From positions 1 to 49,415 of the forward strand of contig DBXV01000021.1 of the NCBI GenBank assembly GCA_002309695.1: a stretch of DNA of 49,415 nt, read 5' to 3'. The translations under genes were made by a program, and so were the position numbers. This stretch comes from Myxococcales bacterium UBA1203 (GTDB taxonomy: Bacteria > Myxococcota > Myxococcia > Myxococcales > UBA5297). This document shows, in pieces, positions 1-6,439 of the stretch. Below the pieces are notes generated by a model that worked only from the letters and a program-made list of their open reading frames with translations, was not told the origin of the DNA and ran no database searches. How positions within the stretch are numbered: the stretch's first letter is position 1; each line of letters starts with the position of its first letter.

Positions 1-134
1 TTGAATTACAACGGTTATTACTCCAACAAACAACTGCAACAACTTGAACTGCGAAAAAAACAGCGGCAGATACAGGATGAAAAAGGGGGAAGTCAAGGGA
101 GAAATGGGGGGACAGAGGAAAAGGATCGGATTTC

Positions 135-177
135 GAGCGGCCAAACGGGGCCGTCCCTGTGGAATAAGGTCATAATG
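135..177. repeat. Interspersed element, copy C (partial)
   Basis: This AT/GC-mosaic stretch holds a block (CGTCCCTGTGGAATAAGG followed by TCATAATG) that matches, with a few changes, 5176-5221 in the same orientation and 4820-4860 in reverse. As at 5.2 kb, it lies just outside the terminator of a minus-strand gene. The rest of 1-191 is G-rich. An open frame from a TTG at base 1 to 183 runs into the repeat and is not convincing as a gene. Confidence 0.5.
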
Positions 178-189
178 TTATAAAGAAAT

Positions 190-224
190 AAAAAATCCCC
201 CTCTCCATTCGGAAAGGGGGATTT
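190..224 (-). terminator. Rho-independent terminator of the 270-1178 lipoprotein gene
   Basis: The arms AAATCCCCCT (193-202) and the complementary A/G-rich 213-224 form a stem. Read on the minus strand it ends in GGGGGATTTTTT, a classic stem plus U-tract. It begins about 45 bases past the stop of the minus-strand lipoprotein gene. Confidence 0.75.
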
Positions 225-269
225 CAACAAGAATAATGCAAAATACGCCAGTTATATATGTATTTTAAT

Positions 270-1178
270 TTATTTCGTTTCACACGTCTGCGTGCAGGTG
301 GTCGAATTTTCCAGGCAGAGCTTGAAAGCGCCCTGCTTATAAGGGCCGCTCTTCTCCGAATCGCTGGAAACAACAAAATAATAGTTTTTGCCCGCCTCGG
401 GCGTCATCAGGACCACCTCACTGCGGCCTTTGGGGTATGCATCGGCCACAATCTCTTCCAGAGCATCCTCTCCCACGGCCGCCGCAGGCGGAGAAAGCCG
501 GGAAAGAATATAAATGGCGGGGTCATAATCGAGGCCGGCTGGCGTCACAGAGACCATAAAGGGGTCATTGCTGGATGCTGTGTAGGAATAGATGGCCTCG
601 GGACCGTCGAGATGCTCAAAAAAGCGAATGACCGTGGGCTGAGCCGTGGTGCTGCCCGAGGCGGTGCATTCCGTCAGCGGCGTGACGGGCATGCAGGTTC
701 CGGACAGGCACTGCTCGTGGCTGGCGTCGTCGCAGATTGTCCCGCCCGTCCCGCAGTGCGTGATGACGCAGCGGTGACCTTCACACTTGCCGCCGCCTTT
801 GGCCTCGCAGTCGGCCAGCGTGTCGCAGTGGTCCTCGTAGGGCTCGCACTGCCAGGCGTCATTGCAGAACCAGCCGCTGTCATGGGCGGCGGCGCAGTCG
901 CTGTGCGAGAGACAGGAGGCGCAGATGCCCTGATGGCACGTCTCGCCGCCTTTGCAGGCCCCGCAGCTCCTCTCAAAGTTGAACCCGCAGATGTCGTCCT
1001 TGAAGGCAACGTCGCCGCATTCGCGGTTGTTGCAGAGGGTGACCCGCTGCTGCTCCACAGCGGTGAAATCGGGCGTGCAGTCCTTCTCCTTGCCGCCGCA
1101 GGCTGCCAGAAGCGGCAGGGCCGCGATCGCGATGAAGATGGATGTCCGTGAGGCCGCGCCAAAAACGCTCTTCGTCAT
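270..1178 (-). CDS. Cysteine-rich lipoprotein, function unknown
   Basis: The predicted protein has 302 residues and begins with a lipoprotein signal peptide: basic N-end, hydrophobic core and lipobox LAAC with Cys27. About 20 cysteines follow between residues 30 and 180, in spaced pairs such as CGACKGGETC and CHQGICASC. This resembles the EGF-like cysteine-rich lipoproteins of myxobacterial relatives. The C-terminal 130 residues are a beta-rich domain that ends in three cysteines. The start is the ATG at 1178, preceded by GAGGAGAG; a longer open frame reaches 1325 but would bury the signal peptide. The product is probably anchored in the outer membrane. It appears to be a single-gene unit with its own terminator at 190-224. 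No enzymatic motif was recognised. Confidence 0.85.
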   Translation of the reverse strand: MTKSVFGAASRTSIFIAIAALPLLAACGGKEKDCTPDFTAVEQQRVTLCNNRECGDVAFKDDICGFNFERSCGACKGGETCHQGICASCLSHSDCAAAHDSGWFCNDAWQCEPYEDHCDTLADCEAKGGGKCEGHRCVITHCGTGGTICDDASHEQCLSGTCMPVTPLTECTASGSTTAQPTVIRFFEHLDGPEAIYSYTASSNDPFMVSVTPAGLDYDPAIYILSRLSPPAAAVGEDALEEIVADAYPKGRSEVVLMTPEAGKNYYFVVSSDSEKSGPYKQGAFKLCLENSTTCTQTCETK

Positions 1179-1484
1179 TGCAGTCTCTCCTCGTGAAAAA
1201 GTCTGAAACATGAGGTCATGGAACCGAACCCTGCCCATTCGCGGAGAAGCGCGGCTAACCCGGCGGACGCGCTCCATGTCAAATTGAAAGTCAGACCAAT
1301 TTCGCCCTCTTTGGCCGGACATCATTTCGAGCGTGCGGAGACGAGGCGGGCGGCGATGAAAAACGCCCGGACGGCAGCCTCTGTGTCAGAGCACCGTCCG
1401 GACGCTTCGCCTCTTTCAACTTTACCATCACAGCCGGCCGCGCTCCCGGCCAGCGTCCCCCACGCTGTTCACTTCCCCGGCTTC
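1179..1484. other. Intergenic stretch holding a terminator
   Basis: Apart from the hairpin at 1359-1404, no gene, RNA or repeat was recognised here. The promoter of the 270-1178 gene should lie in the right part of 1179-1350, but no clear -35/-10 pair was found. Confidence 0.4.
1359..1404 (-). terminator. Rho-independent terminator of the 1485-1772 gene
   Basis: The arms CGCCCGGACGG (1364-1374) and CCGTCCGGACG (1394-1404) pair almost perfectly. On the minus strand they are followed by TTTTTC. Confidence 0.75.
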
Positions 1485-1772
1485 TCAGATCAGAGGCTGA
1501 ATCACCTTGAACAGCCGCTGCTTGCGCAGCTGATTTTTCTGCGTCTCACCGGGGACAGGAATGAATTCCTCCCGATGGGCAATCAGCTGACCGAACAGGT
1601 GCATCGACGCCTCCATGGTCTTGAGGACCATCGGGCTGGTCTTGTCCGACTTCCGGGCCAGCCCCGTCACCGTAATGAGGGCGACGTTGCCCAGGTCGAT
1701 GGAGCCCGGATCGCGGGCGTCAACCATCGTCAGAACCTGCTGAAGAAACACGAGAAAATCGTCCATTTCCAT
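1485..1772 (-). CDS. Small conserved-looking hypothetical protein
   Basis: This is a 95-residue soluble protein beginning MEMDDFLVFLQQVL. The ATG at 1772 has a good ribosome site (AGGAGA, 8 bases upstream), and a strong terminator follows at 1359-1404. That combination supports a real gene. The sequence has no membrane segment, no cysteine and a basic C-terminal third. I do not recognise the family. It is a monocistronic unit downstream of the phosphoglycolate phosphatase-like gene on the same strand. Confidence 0.65.
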   Translation of the reverse strand: MEMDDFLVFLQQVLTMVDARDPGSIDLGNVALITVTGLARKSDKTSPMVLKTMEASMHLFGQLIAHREEFIPVPGETQKNQLRKQRLFKVIQPLI

Positions 1773-1896
1773 CGTTCCGTCTCCTGATGCGCGAATGCGC
1801 GGTGCGCCAAGGGGTCAAAACATCGGCCCGCGTTATTTTTATGCCCTCGGGCAGCGCGGCCCTTTGGCCGAGTGCGGGGCAGTCCGCAAATAATTC

Positions 1897-2619
1897 CTAC
1901 ATCGGCTGACAAAATTGCTGAGGCACATAGGCAGGCTTCACGGCATCCAGCGCCTCGTAAATCCGCGCGGCCAGCTCATCGGGCGTTCGGGCGAGCGCCG
2001 CGGCACCGGCGCGCCTGAGATTTTCCTCAGTCCCCAGGCCCCAGAGGACGCCCACAAAGGGCAGAGAGGCGGCAGCGGCAGCGGCGCCGTCAACCTCGGA
2101 ATCCCCCACAAAAACAGCCCTGTCGCCCGGTCCAAAAGCGGGCGCGGCGAGGGAAACAGCCAGGTCGATGCCGTCGCGTGCGGGCTTGCCCTGCGGCACA
2201 TCCCCCATGCCCACAATCGCGCCGCAGATTTTGTCCAGACCGGCGCGGCGGCACAGCTCGCGCGCGCTCTCGCCGGGCTTGTTGGTGACGATGGCCTTCG
2301 GACCGTTCAGCGCACTCAGCGCGGCATCGATGCCGGGAAACAGCCGCGTCCTGTCCATCATGTGCTGCTCATAGAGGCGCACCCAGCGGCGGACGGCCTC
2401 ATCGACGACAGCGTCATCCAGAGTTTCAGCCGTCTCGTCCGTCTGCGCCGCCAGCGTGTGGGCCACGAGCCAGCGCGAGCCCTTGCCGATGAACCCCAGA
2501 ATCATCGCTTCCGGCAGCGGGGCGAGCCCAAAGGAATCGCGCACCAGATTGGCGCATTCGGCGATGTCTCCGATGCTGTCCGCCAGCGTGCCGTCCAAGT
2601 CGAAAAGAAAAACGTCCAT
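1897..2619 (-). CDS. gph: HAD-superfamily phosphatase, phosphoglycolate phosphatase-like
   Basis: The protein has 240 residues and all four HAD motifs: DLDGT with Asp7 and Asp9, Thr112 in IVTNKPG, Lys145 in QGKPARDG, and VGDSEVD with Asp173 and Asp177. The helical cap between residues 15 and 90 is of the C1 type found in Gph/PGP. The family removes phosphate from 2-phosphoglycolate, a by-product of DNA repair and oxygenation, although close relatives act on other small phosphoesters. The start is the ATG at 2619, after GGGGAAG. The same frame stays open to 3210, but that extension lacks any conserved feature and overlaps the divergent gene at 2827. Specificity is inferred from the family. Confidence 0.85.
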   Translation of the reverse strand: MDVFLFDLDGTLADSIGDIAECANLVRDSFGLAPLPEAMILGFIGKGSRWLVAHTLAAQTDETAETLDDAVVDEAVRRWVRLYEQHMMDRTRLFPGIDAALSALNGPKAIVTNKPGESARELCRRAGLDKICGAIVGMGDVPQGKPARDGIDLAVSLAAPAFGPGDRAVFVGDSEVDGAAAAAASLPFVGVLWGLGTEENLRRAGAAALARTPDELAARIYEALDAVKPAYVPQQFCQPM

Positions 2620-2826
2620 GCCCGTGAGCTTCCCCGCTTCCCCTTTTTCGCCGCGCCCCTTGCCCGATTCGCCGGGCTCCGGCAACCGCCGCCTGCCGTC
2701 CTTTGCAGCCCTCCCGGTGCTGTCGTCGATGACGCGCCGCGCAAATCCGCCGTTTTGACATCCGCCATGAATCTCCCTAAGGGGCGCCCCCCTCGTTCTC
2801 CAGACCGACGGACCCCCTCTCTCCCC

Positions 2827-3348
2827 ATGCCGATGATGCCGGAACCCCATCTCCACAAGCCGCCGGTCCTTGCTGTGCTCATCCTGGCCGCCGTGGCCGC
2901 AGCCGCGATTGTTCTGACCGCGGGAGCGCTCCGCAGGAACGGGCAGTCCGGGAGAAACGACGATTTGGAGAAACTCTTTTTCGCTTTGCGAATCGAGGCG
3001 GGACAGCAGCTGGTGGCGCGGCCCAACCTGATCGGCGAAACCGGTCGGCGGCTGACCATGCAGCTGGTGGACCCCGAACATCCGGACAAAACCCGGCTCT
3101 CTCTCGAGATTCTCCCGGAAAAGTCCGGTGCCGCCTACGACATCCGATTTGGACTGACGATGCCGTCGATTGGCGCGGAGCCCCAGACGGCCATGCTGAA
3201 TCTGGCGCATGGCGAAGAGAAAAAATTCCTTCTTTCAGGCGGGCGCGTCCCGCTGACCGTGACGCTCCTCCTCATGCGCGTGGACTCCCCGGAGTTCGAC
3301 GCCTGGCGCGAGCTGGTTCGCCGGGAACAGGCCGCCATGGCCACCTGA
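2827..3348 (+). CDS. Membrane-anchored protein of unknown function
   Basis: The product has 173 residues, with one hydrophobic segment at about residues 13-35 (AVLILAAVAAAAIVL) followed by a soluble, beta-rich domain. It probably sits in the inner membrane facing the periplasm. The start is uncertain: ATGs at 2767, 2827, 2833 and 2836 are in frame and none has a clear Shine-Dalgarno sequence. 2827 is chosen because it leaves a short basic N-end before the membrane segment. The frame is open to 1915 on the left, but there it is the shadow of the gph gene. No family was recognised. It lies 111 bases upstream of the response regulator gene on the same strand. Confidence 0.6.
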   Translation: MPMMPEPHLHKPPVLAVLILAAVAAAAIVLTAGALRRNGQSGRNDDLEKLFFALRIEAGQQLVARPNLIGETGRRLTMQLVDPEHPDKTRLSLEILPEKSGAAYDIRFGLTMPSIGAEPQTAMLNLAHGEEKKFLLSGGRVPLTVTLLLMRVDSPEFDAWRELVRREQAAMAT

Positions 3349-3459
3349 CGGCTTCCGGATGCCCCCGCATTTTTTAACATTCCCAGACAGACGCCCCGCA
3401 GCTGCACACGACACAGCGCGGGCGCCTTTGAACTTCAGACGCAAAGGCAGCAGACCAAG

Positions 3460-4761
3460 ATGAACCGACCTCAAATTCTCCTCGTCGATGACACGCCGGA
3501 ACTCCTGAGGCTCCTGACCCATCTTTTGCGCGAAAACGGCTTCGACCCCATCCCCGCGGGACAGGGCAAGGAAGCGCTTCGGGCAGTGCAGGCCGCGCCG
3601 CCCGCCCTCGCGGTCATCGACATCCTGCTGCCGGACATGACGGGCTATCAGCTGGCGGAATCGCTGCGGCGCACCAACGCCAGCCTGCCCGTCATTTTCA
3701 TTTCCGGCGTGTTCAGAGGTTCCAAGCAGGCTGCCGCCGCCCGTCAGAAATACGGCGCCGCGGACTTTTTCGAGAAGCCGTTCAACGCGCATGAGCTGAT
3801 GGCCGCCATTCGCCGCCACGTGCCCGCGCCCGAAGCGCCGCCGCCCGAGCGGATGCCCTCGCTGATGGGCAACGAGCCCGCGTGTGAAGAGGACCACCGG
3901 CTGGACCCCATGGAAATTTCGGGCGTCGTCCGACTGGCCGGAGGCAAGCCCAATTTCGCGAGTCCCGCGCCCTCGCTGATTCTCCAGCCGCCCGCCTTCA
4001 ACGCGGCTTCCATCGACCTGACGGCGCCTGCCCAGCCGCAGGAGGCTCAGGGGAGCGGCAATGCCGTTCAGGGCGACTTGGGCGATTCGCTCCCCTCGCT
4101 CATCAACGCCTTCCATCTGTCGAGAGAGACGGGCGAACTGGTGCTGTCGCGGGGCCGCATCAAGAAGGTGATTTTCTTCCGCAGCGGCATGCCCGTTTAC
4201 GCGCGCTCCAACGTCATCTCCGACCGCCTCGGGCAGTTCCTCTTCCGTATCGGCAAAATTACCGAGGACCAGCTGGCGCAGGCGCTGACCCTCTCAGGCG
4301 GCGACGATGCCCGCGTGGCCGAGACGCTCGTCCGGCAGGGACTTCTGAACAGCGAGGAAGCGCCCTATTTCGCGGGCCAACAGGTCAAGAGCATCATTTA
4401 CAGCGTCTTCTGCTGGGAGGACGGCGCCTATGGGATGAACTTCCACAGAGCGCTGCCGCGCTTCCCTCTGGAGCTCGATCTGCACCCCGGCAACCTGATT
4501 CTGCGGGCCACGCGGCGCCTCTATAAGGCCGAGCGGCTCCAGCGGCTCCTGTCGATGGAAGACAGGCTGATTCCCTCGCTGCAGCCGACATACGCGCTCA
4601 ATGAACTGGAGCTGGAGACGTGGGAAGCGCGGCTTCTGCCCCGGGCGGACGGCACGCGCACAGTGGCGGAACTCATCGCCATGTCCGGACAGTCGGCGCT
4701 GAAAGCCATGGCGTTTCTCTATGCCATGCTGTCGCTGACCATTCTTGAGCGCCGGGCCTGA
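3460..4761 (+). CDS. Response regulator with C-terminal DUF4388 (PATAN-like) domain
   Basis: The protein has 433 residues. Residues 1-120 form a CheY-like receiver with acidic pair Asp10-Asp11, phospho-acceptor Asp54 (AVIDILLPDM), Ser82 and Lys106 (FFEKPF). A variable Pro/Ala linker follows. From about residue 208 comes a DUF4388 domain (DSLPSLINAFHLSRETGEL), then a helical tail. DUF4388 is common in deltaproteobacterial regulators and is thought to mediate protein contacts. There is no DNA-binding or enzymatic output domain, so the protein probably works by protein-protein interaction. No histidine kinase lies nearby, so the partner kinase is unknown. The start follows GACGCAAAGGCAGCAGACCAAG with a weak AAGG site. 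Confidence 0.88.
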   Translation: MNRPQILLVDDTPELLRLLTHLLRENGFDPIPAGQGKEALRAVQAAPPALAVIDILLPDMTGYQLAESLRRTNASLPVIFISGVFRGSKQAAAARQKYGAADFFEKPFNAHELMAAIRRHVPAPEAPPPERMPSLMGNEPACEEDHRLDPMEISGVVRLAGGKPNFASPAPSLILQPPAFNAASIDLTAPAQPQEAQGSGNAVQGDLGDSLPSLINAFHLSRETGELVLSRGRIKKVIFFRSGMPVYARSNVISDRLGQFLFRIGKITEDQLAQALTLSGGDDARVAETLVRQGLLNSEEAPYFAGQQVKSIIYSVFCWEDGAYGMNFHRALPRFPLELDLHPGNLILRATRRLYKAERLQRLLSMEDRLIPSLQPTYALNELELETWEARLLPRADGTRTVAELIAMSGQSALKAMAFLYAMLSLTILERRA

Positions 4762-4797
4762 GTGTTTCTGAGCCCCCCTCTGGGGAAGGTGCCGCTC

Positions 4798-4915
4798 GGA
4801 ATGAGGTTATTTGTTTGTTATGACCTCATTCCGCAGGGGCGGTCATGTGTGGCCGCCTCTCCCAGAAAACCCTCTCCGGCCCTGCGGGCCACCTCCCTCA
4901 AAGGGGGAGGCAAGA
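4798..4915 (+). repeat. Interspersed element, copy A
   Basis: Layout: an inverted repeat GGAATGAGGT...ACCTCATTCC (4798-4807 with 4823-4832), then GCAGGGGCGG, then CCCTCTCCGG...CTCCCTCAAAGGGGGAGG (4870-4910). The reverse complement of 5117-5215 follows the same order, so the two are inverted copies of one element. The right end (GGGGGAGGCAAG) forms hairpins with the preceding CCTCCC. Confidence 0.7.
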
Positions 4916-4979
4916 TTTTATTTGCAGAGTAAAATATTATATAGAACAGCATTGAAAATAAATCCTGTTTTCCACCCCG

Positions 4980-5128
4980 CCATGACATTTTTATAACAAT
5001 ATCAAAATCGAATACTTGGCTCCCTGCCTCCCATGATATTGTAATAACAATATCGAACTAAACAGTTGGCTCCCCCCATTCCATGATATTGTTATAAAAA
5101 TATCGAATTAAATATACTTGGCTCCCCC
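4980..5128. repeat. Three tandem 50-bp units with a palindromic core
   Basis: Units start at 4980, 5031 and 5081 (period 51 and 50). Each reads CCATGAyATT-n-ATAACAATATC-n-CGAA-n-TTGGCTCCC. The core is close to the perfect palindrome GATATTGTTATAACAATATC, with one or two changes per unit. The unit ends in TTGGCTCCC, which is also the left end of the interspersed element at 5117. The units may be operators, protein-binding arrays or element debris. The neighbouring genes are a response regulator (upstream, same strand) and a convergent membrane protein. Confidence 0.8.
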
Positions 5129-5221
5129 TTCGGGGGAGCTGTCAGCGCCGAAGGCGATGACTGAGAGGGGTTTATTTCTGGAGACCACACAGGGCCGCCC
5201 CTGCGAAATAATGTCATAACG
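5117..5221 (-). repeat. Interspersed element, copy B (inverted to copy A)
   Basis: This copy starts CTTGGCTCCCCCTTCGGGGG (a perfect hairpin), then AGCTGTCAGCGCCGAAGG, GATGACTGAGAGGGGTTT, and ends GGGCCGCCCCTGCGAAATAA-TGTCATAAC. It is the inverted counterpart of 4798-4915. It lies next to the terminator at 5234-5274, as copy C (135-177) lies next to the terminator at 190-224. Confidence 0.7.
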
Positions 5222-5233
5222 AAATAACGCCAT

Positions 5234-5274
5234 AATAAAAAATCCCCTCTCCATTTGTTTTGGAGAGGGGATTT
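5234..5274 (-). terminator. Rho-independent terminator of the 5315-6148 gene
   Basis: The arms AAAATCCCCTCTCCA (5239-5253) and TGGAGAGGGGATTT (5261-5274) pair perfectly. On the minus strand they are followed by TTTTTTATTATGG. Confidence 0.85.
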
Positions 5275-5314
5275 ATTGCGAAAACAAATAATCTCTTCCG
5301 CCGCGCGGCGTCCG

Positions 5315-6148
5315 TCACTCAAGCTCAGCGCTGGGCGCGTCATCCTGCGCAGCTGAGTCATTCGCATTCGCCGGGGCATTATTCTCTTCCTGGGCCGCGA
5401 GCGACGCCTCTGCTGCCTCCTCGGAAGAATCCTTGGGCGCCTCCTGAATGCTGATGCTTCCCTTGGGCGTGAGCCTCTGCACGAGGTCATCCCCCAGCAC
5501 CATAATCATCTGCTCGTCGTCTATTCCCGGAAGATTCAGCGTCAGAAGCTGCACCTGCATACTGCTCAGCTCGTCGCCGTTCATGGTGTTCACGCGCTGG
5601 CGGATGGTGTCCATATCCAGGGCGAAATCCCTGCCCACGGCCTTCCGATACTTCTCCCGGAACGTCGCCATGGATGCCAGCACCCGCGCCCGACTCTTCT
5701 CCAGCGCGGCCCCGGACTTGGTTCGGCCGGACGACGTATCCGAGGCATCCTTCATGGTCTCAAGCAGGCCGTTCATATCCACGCCGCTGGCCTTCATGTC
5801 CTTCGACAGGTCGCTGGCGCCCTTGGCAAACAAAAGCCCGCAGGCAGTGCTGCCCAGTCCAATGAACGCGGCGAGGGCGCCGACCACAATGGCGCCAATG
5901 AATACCCCGCCCGAATTGCCGCTCTTGGATCTGGCCACAATCGCCAGAACCTCCGCGCCGACAGCCAGAAGGAGCCCCGCCACGGGCACCCAGCACAGCA
6001 GAAGCGCCGCAATCGCCAGAACCAGCGCCACAATCGACAGCGGCCCGGCGGGCTTCTGCTGCCCCTGCCCTGCCGCGGCCTGCGCCCCTGGCTGTCCATC
6101 GAAACCCATATTATTGTTTGCGCTCTGCCATTCGTTTCTGTCGTCCAT
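5315..6148 (-). CDS. Multi-pass membrane protein with acidic C-terminal tail
   Basis: The protein has 277 residues. A Gln/Ala/Gly-rich N-end (about 35 residues) precedes three hydrophobic segments between residues 38 and 125 (LSIVALVLAIAALLLCWVPV and two more), in the style of DUF4190 proteins. A soluble helical region of about 110 residues and an acidic Ala/Glu/Asp-rich tail follow. The start is the ATG at 6148, after AGAAAGG. The open frame extends to 6214 but lacks a better site. Orientation is divergent from the AAA/PD-(D/E)XK gene, and a strong terminator follows. The function is unknown. The glycine/glutamine-rich leader plus membrane block resembles the AgmX-type protein at 11.1-12.2 kb, so both may belong to envelope complexes. 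Confidence 0.75.
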   Translation of the reverse strand: MDDRNEWQSANNNMGFDGQPGAQAAAGQGQQKPAGPLSIVALVLAIAALLLCWVPVAGLLLAVGAEVLAIVARSKSGNSGGVFIGAIVVGALAAFIGLGSTACGLLFAKGASDLSKDMKASGVDMNGLLETMKDASDTSSGRTKSGAALEKSRARVLASMATFREKYRKAVGRDFALDMDTIRQRVNTMNGDELSSMQVQLLTLNLPGIDDEQMIMVLGDDLVQRLTPKGSISIQEAPKDSSEEAAEASLAAQEENNAPANANDSAAQDDAPSAELE

Positions 6149-6350
6149 GATGTGCCTTTCTGTGGCCTGCACCCGCTGTGTAAAGGAAATGATTTCCTGC
6201 CCGCTCCCCTGCATTCACCAATGGGTTCTTTTCCTGGGCAGCCAGAGAGATCTGAAAAAAGTGCGGCTTCCTGCCCTGATTTCCGTGAATGACAAGCACT
6301 TTTTTGGGGGATGTTTGTGTGGAAATCCAGACAATTCGGGCGCTGTATTG

Positions 6351-6377
6351 ATCCCCCATTTGGGGGATTTATTTTTT
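6351..6377. promoter_or_regulatory. Perfect 8-bp dyad ATCCCCCA-TT-TGGGGGAT next to a T-run
   Basis: The dyad (6351-6368) is followed by TTATTTTTT. It looks like an intrinsic terminator on the plus strand, but no plus-strand gene lies upstream of it: the neighbour is divergent. It is therefore more likely an operator overlapping the promoter of the AAA/PD-(D/E)XK gene, or an attenuator of a short leader. Confidence 0.5.
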
Positions 6378-6395
6378 CTGAAAAATGATCTATAT
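6368..6395 (+). promoter_or_regulatory. Promoter-like block shared by both AAA/PD-(D/E)XK genes
   Basis: The block TTTATTTTTT-C-x-x-AAAAATG-x-x-CTATAT lies 45-72 bases upstream of the ATG. The paralogue has the same block at 25569-25596 (TTTATTTTT-CCC-AAAAAATGGA-CTATAC) at a similar distance, while the DNA between block and start differs. CTATAT/CTATAC would be the -10 element. Conservation of this block and of the 11 bases just before the start is the evidence. Confidence 0.5.
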
Positions 6396-6439
6396 GAGGG
6401 ACAGATTTCAGCCGAACAGAAGAGAAAGGACGCGCCGCC

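Larger units (their letters stand above)
6149..6439. other. Divergent intergenic region between 5315-6148 and 6440-8035
   Basis: It contains the perfect dyad at 6351-6368 and a promoter-like block at 6368-6395, listed separately. Also present is a T-rich stretch, GCACTTTTTTGGGGGATG (6297-6312), whose GGGGGAT motif recurs inside the dyad and ahead of the paralogous gene at 25.5 kb. No small gene was found. Confidence 0.45.

Noticed and set aside
1..183. Open frame from a TTG at base 1
   Set aside because: Low complexity at its 3' half, ends inside an interspersed repeat, and has no visible ribosome site because the window starts there. It could be the tail of a gene from outside.
258..1151. 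Plus-strand frame of 297 codons
   Set aside because: It lies antisense to the cysteine-rich lipoprotein gene, which has a signal peptide, ribosome site and terminator.
1915..2826. Long N-terminal extension of the membrane protein at 2827-3348
   Set aside because: It is the antisense shadow of the phosphoglycolate phosphatase-like gene.
4980..5128. CRISPR array
   Set aside because: Only three units, the repeat is palindromic over most of its length, there are no unique spacers of constant size and no cas genes.
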